Positions 1 to 11,917 are shown, numbered from the stretch's first letter. The stretch: 64,000 nt of DNA from Anaeramoeba flamelloides (GCA_027625915.1 JANTQA010000051.1:3906501-3970500), one strand, 5' to 3'. Numbers and translations are program-made. Notes: generated by a model not told the origin, from the sequence alone.

Positions 1-94
1 TTTACTAGAATCTGAATTTTGTGCCTTAATTTGAGATTTTTTTGTACCTTAAATTTCGTTGAAAGTTTGTGCCTTAAAAGTGGAAATGACTGTA
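1..94. mobile_element. MITE family A copy (cut by window edge)
   Basis: Right half of a palindromic element; terminal TTAAAAGTGGAA...TGACTGTA matches the inverted end of the copy at 1989-2188. Ends in TA, the probable target duplication. Confidence 0.8.
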
Positions 95-699
95 ACTAAC
101 TATTTCTATTAAAAGATAATGCTAAATTAAAGTGAAAACTGATTTGTTTCCATTTTAAAAAAATTTTTTATCATTTTATTTTTTTCAATGTTTGAGTTTT
201 AATATATATTTAATTTTTTTTTTTTCTGCAAATTGTTTTAATACTTAGTACTTTTTCATTCTTAATGTTCAATCTAAAGTTCAGTCGTTATAACTTATTT
301 AAATAAAAAAAAATACCCTAAAAATATACATTTTTTCAAAAAGTCAATAATTTTGAAAAAGGGGGTATTCAAATTATAATGAGATTGGTAGCGATCTTTT
401 TTTCTATTACATAAAATTATTACAATTTTGAAAAATTAATTTATAAAAGATGAATAAACAGAATCAAATATATCGTTTTGGCTAACTTTCATTTTCAGAA
501 TTTATTTTTTCCTAGTAGCAATTTTTAAGGGTTTTATCTAAAATGTGTTTATCAAGGAATTGGAGATTCTCAAAATTAAGTATTTATTCTAAATTGGGAT
601 TTTTAAAAAAATTAAATACTAGAATTGCTGGCTTATATTTAATTTTTGAATTACAAAAATTTATTAATCAATTTAAAAATCAAGAATGTTGAAGTTTTA

Positions 700-1665
700 C
701 TATTGGTATAAAAAAGGCTTTGATATCGATTTTTCACATTTTAGTATACTATATTCTTGATAAATATATTATAAATGAAAAAAATAAAAATATAGTTGCA
801 AAAAATAATTACAGAAACGTTGGTTTTGGGATTTATCAATGAGTTACTCATCACCTTTCTTATTTGGATTTATCAATCATTTTTTGATTGAAAAAAAAAA
901 TAAACATCTAGTAAAATAGTTACATATATCTATCGATGATTTTATTTTGATAATGGAAGGATCATTATCAGAAATTGATCAAAAATTAATAATAATTTAT
1001 AAAATTATTTAAGAATTTATAATAAACCGAAATTGATAAAAACTCTAATCAAAGTCTTTATCATAAATTTAATAGTGAGAAATTTAGATAAAAAGAGAAA
1101 AACATTTCGAAAAAAATTATATAAAAAGTCAAAAATAGTATGAAAAAATAGATATAATTTTAAACCAAAAGAAATTATCTAATGGGGTAAAATTATAAAT
1201 GTTAAAATCAAGATATATTCTTTAATTATTATATGTCCTCGTAATTTATAATCTTACTCAAAAATATTTATACTCAATTGATGTTTGCACAAATAAAAAA
1301 AGTAACAATATTTTTAAAAATCAATCTACATTCGTCAAGAATAATTTATAAAACGAAAGTAAAAATGAATCAATCCTGGATCCTAATTTATCAAAGAAGA
1401 TATATCTATATATAATAAGAAATTAGAAATTCTATTGTTTAAAATTATATCAAATAAATACAAATTTTCCAAAAAAATCTTAATTTGAAAATAAATAATT
1501 TAAAATTATTAAATGCAATTCTAAATAATTTTAGACAAACCTAATTTTAAATAATTAAGGATGAAAAGTTCAAGAATATTTATAAAAAATTAAATATTAG
1601 AATAATTTCAAATAAAGTTGAGTCTTCAGGTGTCGTCAAGTACCGTCAAGTGCCAAGGTTTTCTT
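700..1665 (+). mobile_element. LINE relic copy 1 (non-LTR RT fragments)
   Basis: Degenerate non-LTR reverse transcriptase readable in several frames. Seen in order: YKKGFDIDFSHFSIL near 709-750 (RT block with KAFD), SPFLFGFINHFLI near 850-890 (block with GxxQGDxLSPLLF), SIDDFILIM near 931-960 (the YADD block), EIDQKLIIIYKII, then LLYVLVIYNLTQKYL near 1222-1270. The 3' end carries 10-bp-period GTCAAGT(G/A)CC repeats at 1622-1657. Many stops and shifts, clearly inactive. The same family recurs at 14270-15230 and 24050-24970. Confidence 0.7.
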
Positions 1666-1850
1666 AAAATTTTGGAATATAAAAAAAATTAAATAAATTT
1701 TCTTTACATTTCAAAAAGTTAAAAAAAAACGGAACAGCGCTTTTCCAGAATTCGAAAGAATATATAAAAATCAAAGATTTTACTCAAATCTTTTGAATTA
1801 TGAAAGCCGAAGACATTTTTTTTTTTAATTTAAGAAATAAACATATAATT
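1622..1850 (+). repeat. GTGCC/hairpin module next to LINE copy 1
   Basis: After the LINE-tail repeats come short palindromic units: a CTTTTCCAGAATTC...ATTCTTTTGAATTCTGGAAAAG type hairpin (here diverged, about 1739-1805) and a AAGAAATAAAC-type unit near 1830. The same modules occur at 14160-14640, 23884-24120 and 35165-35830. Confidence 0.6.
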
Positions 1851-1988
1851 TAATAAAATTTCTTATTATACCTCAAATTACAAAAATTAAAACAAAAAAT
1901 TTAAAAATATTAGAAAAAAAGGTAAAAAAATTATTTCTTTTTTACTCTATTAATGTAAACAAAAAAAAGTCAAAATTTTTTTTACATT

Positions 1989-2188
1989 TACAGTCAGTTC
2001 CACTTTCAAGGTACAAACTTTCAAAGAAATTTAAGGCACAAAAAAATCTCAAATTAAGGCACAAAATTTGTAATTTTTTTTTTTTACAATTTATTTTACT
2101 AGAATCTGAATTTTGTGCCTTAATTTAAGATTTTTATTGTACCTTAAATTTCGTAGCAGTTTGTGTCTCAAAAGTGGAACTGACTGTA
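1989..2188. mobile_element. MITE family A, full palindromic copy
   Basis: 200 bp. Begins TACAGTCAGTTCCACTTTCA and ends with the inverse, GTGGAACTGACTGTA. The arms also pair internally (AAGGCACAAAAAAATCTCAA against TTGAGATTTTTTTGTACCTT-type sequence). CAGT termini inside TA dinucleotides are the hallmark of Tc1/mariner-type ends. No coding capacity. Confidence 0.85.
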
Positions 2189-2554
2189 ATTTTTTTTTCA
2201 AATTTCAATAAATATACTAGAAAAAAACTTCTTACATATAAGATGTCTAAAACCAACTACTTTTGCAAATCTTGGTTACCCGCAAATTAAAAAAACAATC
2301 CATATAGAAAAGATAAAATTAAAAATTTTCTTATATATCAAGTGGAGATATCTTATTTTTTTGACTAAATTGTTTTTTAAAAGCTTTTTTTTTAATTAAA
2401 TTAAACTCCCAAATTGATAAAAATCAAATATAAATTCTTTTTGGTTCTAATAAACCACCATAAGATTTATCTGAATATCATAATCTTAAAAAAACACAAT
2501 TTTTTTTGTTAATTTCAAAAATTATAATAATTTAAGATCGTCCATAATTATATA

Positions 2555-2595
<41 letters not shown>

Positions 2596-3414
2596 TTTCT
2601 TACTAATTAGCAGAAATTAGAAGCAAAATATATTATGAAAGTTTGGTTTTTCAAAATAAGAATTATGATAATTTTTTTCATTACCATAAAGATAATATAT
2701 ATAATGATTAAAGAATTTTTTTTTGGATAATGACAAAACAATTTTTGATCAAAATATATAGAAAAATAAAATAATAAATAAATAAATAAGAAGAATAAAA
2801 ATAAACTATTTTTCAATGATTCAAACAAAGTAATGATTTGAAAATTGTTACAAATTAACTTTTTCACATCTTTTTTTTTTTTTTTGAATTTTTATTCTTA
2901 ATTGTTAATTTAATATTAATAAATTATACTCATTTAAAAAGATTAGGTATTCCTCAAAATTAATTATTTTCTTATTACTAAATACATGATGAAGAATACA
3001 TTTTTTATAAAATAAATGGTGTATTTGGAAACATGTAAATCATTAAAGATTTGTGAAATTTTATCTGAAACTACACGATGCATGTAAATAATAAAATTGA
3101 TTTCTAAATTAAAAAAAAAATATTTTAACAATCTAAAATATTAAATATCAACATTTTTATTTTATTATTAAAAAATTGGATTCAGTATCTTTATTTCTCC
3201 TACTGGATAATAAAAAATATTTGCACCTTTTAAAATAATTTCAAAATAAAGTTTTGGAATTCGGGAAAAAAAAGAACAATTTAATCCCCCCTTAAATTAC
3301 AATAATAATAAAAAATAAATGATACTTTTTATTTAATTTTCATTTTTTCAATGAGCTATACTTATTGGAAAAGAGTTATGATAAGAAAAAATATCAGAAT
3401 TATTATAATTATTT
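2189..3414. other. Intergenic, nothing recognised
   Basis: AT-rich DNA with homopolymers and the (TA)n tract. Short open frames here are hydrophobic or Lys/Asn-rich and look like chance. It is the 3' flank of MSH5. Confidence 0.6.
2557..2592. repeat. (TA)n microsatellite
   Basis: Pure TA run; comparable tracts at 11512-11533, 11791-11822, 42831-42862, 45241-45284 (with GATA units), 49810-49823 and 51291-51311. Confidence 0.9.
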
Positions 3415-6039
3415 TTATTTATTATCTTGTATAATTGGGTTTTCATCACCCTTTTCATTTTCATCCACATTTCTATTGTTGTTTGAATCATTTTCCAAAA
3501 TCATTAAAAAATCATTCAAATTCTCATTTTTAAAATCAAAATTTAAAAACTTGTCTACTAATTGAACATTTTTTTTTTGTTGGATTTCATTGCCTTTAAA
3601 TAAAACAGGTTCAAACACAATGTTATTTTTCAAATTATACATGATTTGATTGGTTCTCTCTAAAATTTGTTTTGGAAATCCTGCAAGTTTCGCAATGAAG
3701 GTACCATAACTTTTCAAATTCAGACCCTTTTTTAAATTATATAAAAAAATTATCTCTTTGGGTAATATTTGATTTTCTTCAAATTGTGTAACGATGTCCA
3801 TTTTAAAAAAAGAGGTTAATTGGTTATTTATTAATTTGTATTGAAATATTTCATAAAAATGTGTTGAGATTAGAATCTTTGGGCAATCCCCCCCCTTTTC
3901 TTGGAAATGGGTGATCACAGCTGCCAACAAGGAACAGCCCCTTTCCGAGTTTGTTCCCTTCCCAAATTCGTCAATCAACAACAAGGAATTCTTTGTGGAA
4001 AATTTGATCATTTTGGCAACCTGCTCCAAATCTAACAAAAAAGAGGACTGGTTATTTAGCGATGACTCTTCGGTTAAAACACGGGTAAAGATGCGATCAC
4101 AAAGACCAATTTTGCAAGATTCTGCAGGCACAAAGAACCCGATGTGTGATAAATATACGATCACTCCTACTTGTCGTAGATATGTGCTTTTCCCAGACAT
4201 GTTCGGCCCGGTTATTATTTGGATCATCGAGTTTTTGAGATTTATCCGGGTATTATTGGGGATAAAATTTTTTTCTTTCAAATAAATCTGTTGCAATATA
4301 TTCTTACCCTTTCTGATTTTGATAATATTTTGATTACTAATGGTTGGTTTGCAAAAATTATTTTCAATGGATATTTTTGCAATAGCCATCAAGCAATCAA
4401 TTTTTGATATATATTTTTTATACCTGCCAAATAATATTTCATACTCCCTAAGTACTTGTACCAATTCGTTAACAATTTGCAACTCTAGGTCTCTAATGTT
4501 TTCGTAAACATCACCCAAGTTATTGTCAAGTTCTATGGTCTTTTTAGTTCTAAAATATACATTATCATTTGATGCGAATTGAAAATCAAAATTGTCGATT
4601 TTTTGAAAGATGGAATAGTCAAATAAATCGCTATCGATCTTGATTCCTAAAGACTGACAACTCATGGACGCCAAATAGCCTATCTGTGGTAAATAAACGA
4701 TGCACAGCTCTGTAATACCAGTCTTCTCATCGATTTCATTTAGTTGTTCCTTTGCAATTTTGTTTAAAATGTGTGGGATGTTACCATATAATTGATGTAA
4801 CTCTTCCAATTCGTTGTTAACGTTTTGATGGATTTTGATCATTTCTTCTTTTTGGGACAAATCAAAATTAATGGTTTTTTCAATTAAATTTAGTAATTTG
4901 TTTATTGGTTCGAGCTCGATGCTGTCTAATTTCTGAAAGAGCTTGAGGTTTTCAAATTTATTAACATCAATTAAATTATCCCATTTTGTGATAAATGCAA
5001 TGAAACTATTACATGACCGAACTAAGGATAACCAGTCCTGGTAAACAATTCCTTGGTTTGTTCTTATTTTTTTGCAAATTGAAGAAAAGTCACGAATTCC
5101 CCTTAAGGACTTATCAAATTCAGTCAAGAGCATTTCATTATTTTTAAAAAAGTCGATGATATTTAATCTTTCATTTAATTCTTGTAGGTCAATAATGGGC
5201 CTGATCATCCATATTTTCAATTGGTTCTTGCCGATTATGGTCAGGCATTTGTCAGAGAAAAAACTAAATAAACTTAATTCATTGATCGATTTGTAATTGT
5301 AACTACTTGTCGAATTACTAAAATAATAACTGTTGATAAATTTGAATGACAATTCATTCGTTGTAAATACTTGTAATGCTTTCAAGGTAAGAAAATCTAA
5401 GGCTAAATAGTTTTCTAGCTTTAGTGGTTTGATCTTCCTTACAATATATAATTCTTCATCCATCTTCAGAGTGCTATTTTCTTCAATAATTAATTCGTCA
5501 ATCTTACAATGCAATAAAAATACAATGAGCCCACCAAGGCTTTGTATTAGTTCCTTGTCAGAAAAATCAATTATGGATGATAAAATGTAATTTCGTTTCT
5601 CTTTGTTCTTTGGTAAATTTGCTATTTTTAAATTCATTAGTTTCACTTTTCCATTCAAATAATCAAAATCACAATTCAAGCAAAATTTTAATTTGCTAAA
5701 TTCACCCATATTATTTAATTCGATCAATAAATCGATCAGTACTTGACTGGCCTTAGAATTAATTAAGACCACGGTAGGCTTGATCTCATAAATAATTTGC
5801 TTTAATAACACAAAGTCTTCATTTTCGCTACAACTACCATATCGGATTATTTGGTTTTTACTACTATACGTACTGATCGCAAGCCGATTACTTCGATAAA
5901 AGATTGCAAAATAGATACCAACAATGGGCGTTTTGACAACCACTTCTTCTATATTGACATTACTTGAATCACTATTTTCATTATTGTGTTCGTTTTCAAC
6001 AGAACTTGTTGAATAAATCCTATTTTCGTTGTTATTCAT
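3415..6039 (-). CDS. MSH5: MSH5, meiotic MutS homologue
   Basis: Predicted 874-aa MutS-family ATPase, one uninterrupted exon. In known systems MSH5 pairs with MSH4 as a clamp on recombination intermediates and promotes meiotic crossovers in the nucleus. The core domain reads LSLFSFFSDKCLTIIGKNQL near residues 258-277, followed by the clamp/lever helices. The C-terminal ATPase has Walker A GPNMSGKST near residue 610 and Walker B LLLIDEFGKGT near residue 685. DEFGKGT, rather than the DELGRGT of MSH2/MSH4, plus FVPAES and CDRIFTRV, are MSH5-type signatures. Length is close to the family (human about 834 aa). There is no MutS domain I, as expected for MSH5. An in-frame TGA directly precedes the ATG, which fixes the start. 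Residues 1-30 are Asn/Ser/Glu-rich, and so is the acidic tail. MSH4 itself is not in the window. Base composition is less AT-rich than the flanks, as expected for a gene under selection. Confidence 0.93.
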   Translation of the reverse strand: MNNNENRIYSTSSVENEHNNENSDSSNVNIEEVVVKTPIVGIYFAIFYRSNRLAISTYSSKNQIIRYGSCSENEDFVLLKQIIYEIKPTVVLINSKASQVLIDLLIELNNMGEFSKLKFCLNCDFDYLNGKVKLMNLKIANLPKNKEKRNYILSSIIDFSDKELIQSLGGLIVFLLHCKIDELIIEENSTLKMDEELYIVRKIKPLKLENYLALDFLTLKALQVFTTNELSFKFINSYYFSNSTSSYNYKSINELSLFSFFSDKCLTIIGKNQLKIWMIRPIIDLQELNERLNIIDFFKNNEMLLTEFDKSLRGIRDFSSICKKIRTNQGIVYQDWLSLVRSCNSFIAFITKWDNLIDVNKFENLKLFQKLDSIELEPINKLLNLIEKTINFDLSQKEEMIKIHQNVNNELEELHQLYGNIPHILNKIAKEQLNEIDEKTGITELCIVYLPQIGYLASMSCQSLGIKIDSDLFDYSIFQKIDNFDFQFASNDNVYFRTKKTIELDNNLGDVYENIRDLELQIVNELVQVLREYEILFGRYKKYISKIDCLMAIAKISIENNFCKPTISNQNIIKIRKGKNILQQIYLKEKNFIPNNTRINLKNSMIQIITGPNMSGKSTYLRQVGVIVYLSHIGFFVPAESCKIGLCDRIFTRVLTEESSLNNQSSFLLDLEQVAKMIKFSTKNSLLLIDEFGKGTNSERGCSLLAAVITHFQEKGGDCPKILISTHFYEIFQYKLINNQLTSFFKMDIVTQFEENQILPKEIIFLYNLKKGLNLKSYGTFIAKLAGFPKQILERTNQIMYNLKNNIVFEPVLFKGNEIQQKKNVQLVDKFLNFDFKNENLNDFLMILENDSNNNRNVDENEKGDENPIIQDNK

Positions 6040-6392
6040 TCAAATGAAAGAAAAATTAAAATTATAATTTTGATTTTTGAGATTATGATTTATTTAAAAG
6101 TCCAACCTTTCACAAGTGTTATTATTATTTTAACCTTTTATAAATGTATTTGAAGATGTTTATAAAAATTTGATTTTATTTTTTATTTTTACTTTTTAAT
6201 TTCTGTAAAGTTTTATATTTTATTTTTTTTTCAAAATAATCAGATCTCAATAATTTTTAGGGGCATTGCCAATAATAAAGTAAAAAATCCTGCAAATGGC
6301 TTTGATTGAAATATTGTTTTTTTTTTATTTATTCGAGATAAATCAAAGTTATGGACTATACATATTCGATGATCACTACTATTTGTTGCAAA

Positions 6393-6588
6393 ATTAATGG
6401 AACAAAATTTTCATTTAGCTTTCCAAAAAGTATTTTTTAAATCCCCAAATATTTCTAATGTTTTTTATTCTAAAGAGAAGTTCAAATTATTCGTTTCTCT
6501 TTGAGAATTGGAACTTTAGACTTATTTTAATTCTTGAGGTGTGATTTTTTTTCAGAGCGGAATGAAAATTTTGATCTTTTTATTATAC
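6393..6588. mobile_element. MITE family G copy
   Basis: About 196 bp. Left end GAACAAAATTTTCATTTAGC; right end is the inverse, GGAATGAAAATTTTGATC. Internal sequence diverged. Related copies at 42190 and 56999. Confidence 0.55.
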
Positions 6589-7531
6589 AATTAATAGTAT
6601 GAGGGTTGGAATAAAAGGTTACAAGACAAAAAAAGAGATTTCTTTTGTTTTCTGTTGAAGGAAAATCAAAATATGAAATTTGAGTTTTTTTTTTGGGATT
6701 TTTGATGAAAAACCAATTCTTGATCTAAAAAGTAAAAAATATTTTAAAATCATTGGCCCATTAAAAATGAAATTTTGAAAATAAATATTTTTATAAATTA
6801 ATTTATCTATAATAATAAAAAAATTACTATTTTAAAATTGAGTTCTATACACTAGAAATATTTATTTTTCATCTAAATATAAAATAAAAAAAAATAAAAA
6901 AAAATTGGGTAATTTATTATGAAATTAAGTTTCTTTCGAAATTTAACATTTACTTCAATCCAAAATTTCCCACCAATTTAGTGTATATTGACTGAAATTT
7001 CCCTTTTGATGATTTTGAAATATATTTGAATCCTGTTCCCCAATTTAGGAAAACTAGGATATAAAGTGGAATACACACTCAAACCAGAATTTTGGATTGT
7101 CAGACCGTTATCCTGATAAATTTTTAATTTGGTTCTGAGAAAAAGGTTTTATCAAAAGAGAAATTTTTATGAAAATATACCATAATTGATCTTTTAAGAA
7201 GAGTTATCAACTTAGAATTCTTTAAAGTCAATGATTTACATTTAGATATCAAGTTAATTTTTAGAGGCCAGAAAATACTAATAATCCTTAAAAGGTAATT
7301 AAGAATACTTGTATTATACAATCAAGAAGAATAGTAAAAATTTTATCTCATTTTTTCATTTGTGAATTAAACGGTTCATTTATGGTTGTTTGTTAATGAA
7401 GAATATACCGTTATAGTAGATAAAAAAGCACCAATCAAATTAATAAAGACAAATATTTCAATCAATTTTTTTAGTTTTTATTAGATTTAAAAAACCGAAA
7501 AAGAGAAAGTATAGTAGTGAACAAAATAATG

Positions 7532-8004
7532 GATATGAAAAAAATAGACGGAATATATTTTTAATTTTGAATATAACAAAAATTGTTATGTAATTTCTTT
7601 TATTTAAAATCAAATTCTTTTATTTAAATATCAAATTTTGAAAATTATAACTTACCCACTTATTAGAATGATTATTAATGAAATTATATTCCTTCAATAC
7701 ACTATTCAATCAGTCAAAAAACACGAATAAAAATTATCATTTTATAAACTCAAGCAAACCTTAAAAAAACTTGATTTTTTTTCAAAAACAGTAGATCTAC
7801 TTATGCTATCAAACAAATAAAAGAGTATTCTATAAGTAACTTGTTTTAATGAACTTTAGGTCATTTTATTACTGTGTTAGTGAAAAATTTGGTCATTTAT
7901 AAAAAGGATTTGATTGAAAAAAAAAAAAATTCCACATCAATTTTACTAATATTCACAATTAAAAATATTTTTCAGTGATTTTTTCATGTCAGGTATTTTT
8001 TTCA
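7532..8004. mobile_element. TIR element family J, copy 1
   Basis: About 470 bp, direct copy of 33723-34200. Shared internal landmarks: AATTGTTATGTAATTTCTTT, AGTAGATCTAC, GAGTATTCTATA and ATAAAAAGGATTTGATTGAA. It ends ATGTCAGGTATTTTTTTCAC, the inverse of the left end in copy 2. No ORF. Confidence 0.7.
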
Positions 8005-8035
8005 CTAGTATACTAATTTGTCCCAATTAACCAAC

Positions 8036-8440
8036 TGGAAAAAAAGTGAAACATGGTTTTTCCTTAAGAAAATTAATAGAACCTGAAAACATAAAGTAAA
8101 ATCAATTAAAAGAATAAACCAATTAAATTTGAATAATAATTCATTATATTATTTTCAATCAACCTAACAAATACAATTTAAATCTACTTGATCATCGAAA
8201 TTATTTATGTGGTTTTTGGAGATCTCAAAAATAGTCAATTTTTTCAACAATTTTTAATAATTGATCAATCAAAGAAAAGCCCATACTAAAAGATAGTATT
8301 AAAAAAACAGTTATTATGGTTGAATCCTACATTTCGTCTTTATTTATTTATTTATTCTTTTTTTAATTCATCTTACTTTGAATTTTACGGTTCTATTAAT
8401 GTTCCTACTTAGAAAATTGTGTTTAACTTTTTTATCCTGA
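8036..8440. mobile_element. TIR element family C, copy 1
   Basis: About 405 bp, adjoining the J copy. Starts TGGAAAAAAAGTGAAACATG and ends with the decayed inverse. Core landmarks shared with 39634-40036: TTTGGAGATCTCAAAAATAG, TTATTTTCAATCAACC and GCCCATACTAAAAGATAG. Confidence 0.75.
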
Positions 8441-8738
8441 TAATTAAGGTTTTTTATAATTATGAAATTTAAAATATTGTATGAGTGAAAAAATATTTCA
8501 GAAATAAATTATTCAAAAAACACCAATATCTCTTTCAAAAACAATTAACAGCATTTTGACGGTTTTGAAAAAATTTTGTATTAATCTTTGAGATAAAATT
8601 TTAATAGGGGTAATTTGATGGATCTAGTATGATTCAAATACCAGTATTTTCATTAATAATGTTAAAAAATCACAAAATATGCCACCAATAGATAATTTAT
8701 TGAGAAACAAACAATTGAAAAAAAAATCAATTTTTCTT

Positions 8739-9069
8739 ACTGGTATTTGAATTATAAATAGGAATAAAATTTTTACTTCATTCTCACACATTTTTTCTTG
8801 TTATAAATACAGTTCCCAAAGAAGCAGGATGTTATTTGTAACTCTTTTTTTTTTGAAAAAGGAAATTGAAAAGAAAGTGAAAAATTTCACCCGGGACCAC
8901 TGTATTTGAAAAATAAATGGCAAAAAATTTTCACTTCCTTTTTCCATATTTTTCTTTTGTAAAATTAAGTTCACCAAAACGAAGTAAGTTGGTGTTTGTG
9001 GTCTCTATTTGAAAAAGGAAATTGAAAATTCAGTGAAAAATTTTCCCGTTTATAATTCAAATACCATAA
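8739..9069. mobile_element. Foldback family B, composite copy
   Basis: 331 bp. ACTGGTATTTGAATTATAAA at the left and TTTATAATTCAAATACCATA at the right are inverted. Inside, two similar halves are joined (AAAAAGGAAATTGAAAAGAAAGTGAAAA and AAAGGAAATTGAAAATTCAGTG types). Confidence 0.7.
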
Positions 9070-9204
9070 TTCTGTGTTTTTATATTGTTTAATATACTTT
9101 GAGGTTCGTTTTTTAGATTTCTTTTTGTATTTGTTTTGGGTGAATTAAAATTCACTTTAGTATTCCAAAAATAATAATAAAAATTCACTTTATATTTATG
9201 AAAG

Positions 9205-9372
9205 CAAACGTTATTTGGACACTAAAAGGGAAAAAAGTTTCACTTCCATTCCATTTTCCTTTTTCAAAAATAAAAGAGTTACAAACAACACCCTACTTCT
9301 TTGGAAACTGTATTTATAACAAGAAAAAAGAAGTGAGAATGAAATGAAAAATTTTTTCCAATTTATTCAAAA
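9205..9372. repeat. Inverted partial copy of family B
   Basis: The reverse complement closely matches 8765-8895: both contain CTTGTTATAAATACAGTTCC/TTCC and the AAGAAG(C/T)AGG(A/G)TGTT block. With the preceding element it forms a long inverted repeat about 320 bp apart. Confidence 0.7.
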
Positions 9373-9663
9373 ACTCTAAAAAAAAAAACCCAAAAATATT
9401 TGTTCAAAATAAAAACTAAGAGGTTAAATTAATAAACCTATCAATTAATATTCAGAGAAGTTTTAAACTCCAAAATATCATCATTCGTTCTCCGACTCAA
9501 AAAAGATTTTTTTACAAATAAAATCCTACATAAATGTGTGAAATTTTGAATATTTGATGATATATCTATTTAGAAAAAGTCAGGTCGATTTAATGTTGGT
9601 GTGTTTGTTTGTGAAAGAAAACTGAATTTAATTCAGGAACGGATTTGATTCCATCATTTTTAG

Positions 9664-10083
9664 TTGAAGGAACTTTTTAGTGGAATGTGTGCCTTTTTTA
9701 AAAAAAGATTCTCTTCAACAAATCAACGCAAAATCGAATTCTCCTTGAACAAAGTATATTACAGTAATGAAAATCTGTATGTTGGAAATTTGAACAAGTT
9801 ATGGAGCGAAAGACCAAAAGTAATAATTTCAACTTTTTATTTGCAGAGATCCAAAGAATTTGTTGTTTAATTTTCTTTTTTCTTTTTGGCTTGATAATAA
9901 CAAAAAATTTCAAAAACAAAAAAACCCAAAAAAAGGATCACAGCACAAAATGGTATCTCAAATTTTCAAAAGAGATAATCAAAAACAAGAGATCAAAAAC
10001 AAGTTTTTATTCTTTGGAATACTTAAAAAGGACACTAGTTGTTTTGAATGAGATCAAAAATATTCTGGAAGAAGGTAATTGTT
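9664..10083 (+). CDS. Weak candidate coding segment, unknown product
   Basis: Two overlapping open stretches stand out from the flanks by less AT-skewed codons. 9664-9867 reads through FKKRFSSTNQRKIEFSLNKV and LYVGNLNKLWSERPKVI. 9925-10072 reads WYLKFSKEIIKNKRSK and RTLVVLNEIKNILEEG. There is a splice-like TTTGCAG near 9840-9847 and a GT directly after EEG near 10073. No family recognised. It could be an upstream exon of the BEACH gene 5 kb away, a separate small gene, or chance. Low confidence. Confidence 0.25.
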
Positions 10084-11409
10084 CCATATTCTAACTTTTC
10101 TTTATTTCTCTGCTTTTGAAAAATAAATTCGTTTTCTATTTTGTCGCTTCTCAAAACGAAGTGGTGCTTTTTTAGAAACCTTTAACGATCTTTGAAAAAG
10201 AAATATTTTCACCAAGAATAAGAGTACTTTTCACAATAAACTTTTATTTTTTTTGAAAAATACTAAAATACAACTCCTGAGACTTTCACTCAGACAACCA
10301 AGGGAGTAGTTTCGCAATTCAAATGTATTCAAGTGTTCAAAACCTTTTTAAATTTCGAATTCTGACAAATTCTATAAAATGATAAAAATTTTTTAGTTCA
10401 TTTATTTTATTATTAAGGGATTATCTTCACCCTAGATTAGGATATAGTCAAAGTATGTTGTAAATGAGGAAAAATAATATGAGTGAACCATGGTTCAAAT
10501 GGTTTCTGTGACTCTAAAAAATTTATTAATAATACTGATAAATTCAAATAAATATCCAAAAATTTTCACTTCATTTTCCATTTTCCATTTTTTTTTACAA
10601 AAACATTGAAGAAAGCATTTTATTCTTTTAAATGTTAAAAAACTTTGTAAAATTGGTTGTGCTTCAAAATGTTGTTTCTTTTGAATTGTTTTATAAAGTT
10701 GAGACATGATATAACAAAATGGGAAATTGAACTAAAAATTTTATACAATATATTTGAATTTATCAGTATACGTGAAACAAGAGGGATTTTCCATAATTTC
10801 AAGGTCTTTTTACTCAGGATTCTAATTAAAAATTTGTAATTTTGTGAATTTTTATTTTAATCCCTTTTCAAAATCTTAAAAAAATAGAAATCAAAATAAT
10901 AATATTCCAGAATTTAATAATCCATCTTTACACATAACAAAAGTAATTATTTTTTGAATTTTTTTTAATTTCAAAGATTTATTCAATAATCATCATTATT
11001 AAAAACCCAAAAAAAGATAATTTTTGATTTCTATTTTAACGAAATTAAAAGTAACATCAATACATTTCCAATATATGAAAAATAGTTTTTCAAAACAATC
11101 CTTGATTGAGTTAATTATTTAATTCTTTAAAAAAAATATATTTTTTTAGCAAACTGATCTACCTTTCAAGAAAAATTTATGAGAGATATTTTGCAATCTT
11201 TGGAGTCTGAACATTGATTATTCAATCTTTAAATTTGTCTCGAAATGCAGATTTTTTTCAAAAATTCTTGAGGTTTTTTACTAATACAGATAATAATTTT
11301 TAATTGATGAGATAAACCTTTTGTACTATTTTTACTAATCGATTTTTTAAATACATTTGGACAATAGAGCACGATTATGGTTTACCTTCAATAACACAAT
11401 GCTTTAATT

Positions 11410-11483
11410 TTAGACTTATCTGTGGTTGAAGCTAATCCCTTAATTTGTATTTTGATTATCTTATCTGCGGTTGAAGCTAATCT
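11410..11483. repeat. Short direct duplication in intergenic DNA
   Basis: CTTATCTGTGGTTGAAGCTA and CTTATCTGCGGTTGAAGCTA occur about 47 bp apart, in otherwise low-complexity sequence. Purpose unknown. Confidence 0.6.
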
Positions 11484-11917
11484 CTGAAGGATTAAGTGTT
11501 AAAAAACACTTTATATATATATATATATATATACTGTTATTTTCCAATTAATAAATGAATATTATTATTTCAATTTCCAAAATGAATATTAATTACTTTC
11601 TACTACAATCAAATTAGCAGAGTAAAAATTTTGTCTTTGGAGTTCAAGAAGTAAGTTTAATTTATTGCCTAAAAATATCATTTCTAAACGATGTTGTAAA
11701 GATCTTTGGCTTTACTTCAACTTATAAACAGAAAAATATTTTGGAGAAAATGAACTACAAATTTTTATTTTTTAATTGAAAAATAATAGTATATATATAT
11801 ATAGATATATATAGATATATATTATTGAGGAGAGGTGATTCAATAAAAGTATCTCCCAATTTGCCTAGAACTAGAAATTTTTTTAGAGTTTTTTATTCTA
11901 GATATAATGAAATTAAG

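Noticed and set aside
2607-2867. 86-codon minus-strand frame rich in Phe/Ile/Leu
   Set aside because: Composition is what random AT-rich DNA gives; no conserved motif.
3911-4285. 124-codon plus-strand frame
   Set aside because: Antisense to the conserved MSH5 ATPase domain; no protein resemblance.
3415-6039. Assignment as MSH4 or MSH2
   Set aside because: DEFGKGT, CDRIFTRV and the lack of domain I fit MSH5, not MSH2/MSH4.
10485-10510. GAACCATGGTTC palindrome considered as part of a tRNA or operator
   Set aside because: No cloverleaf can be drawn around it; a 12-bp palindrome alone supports nothing.
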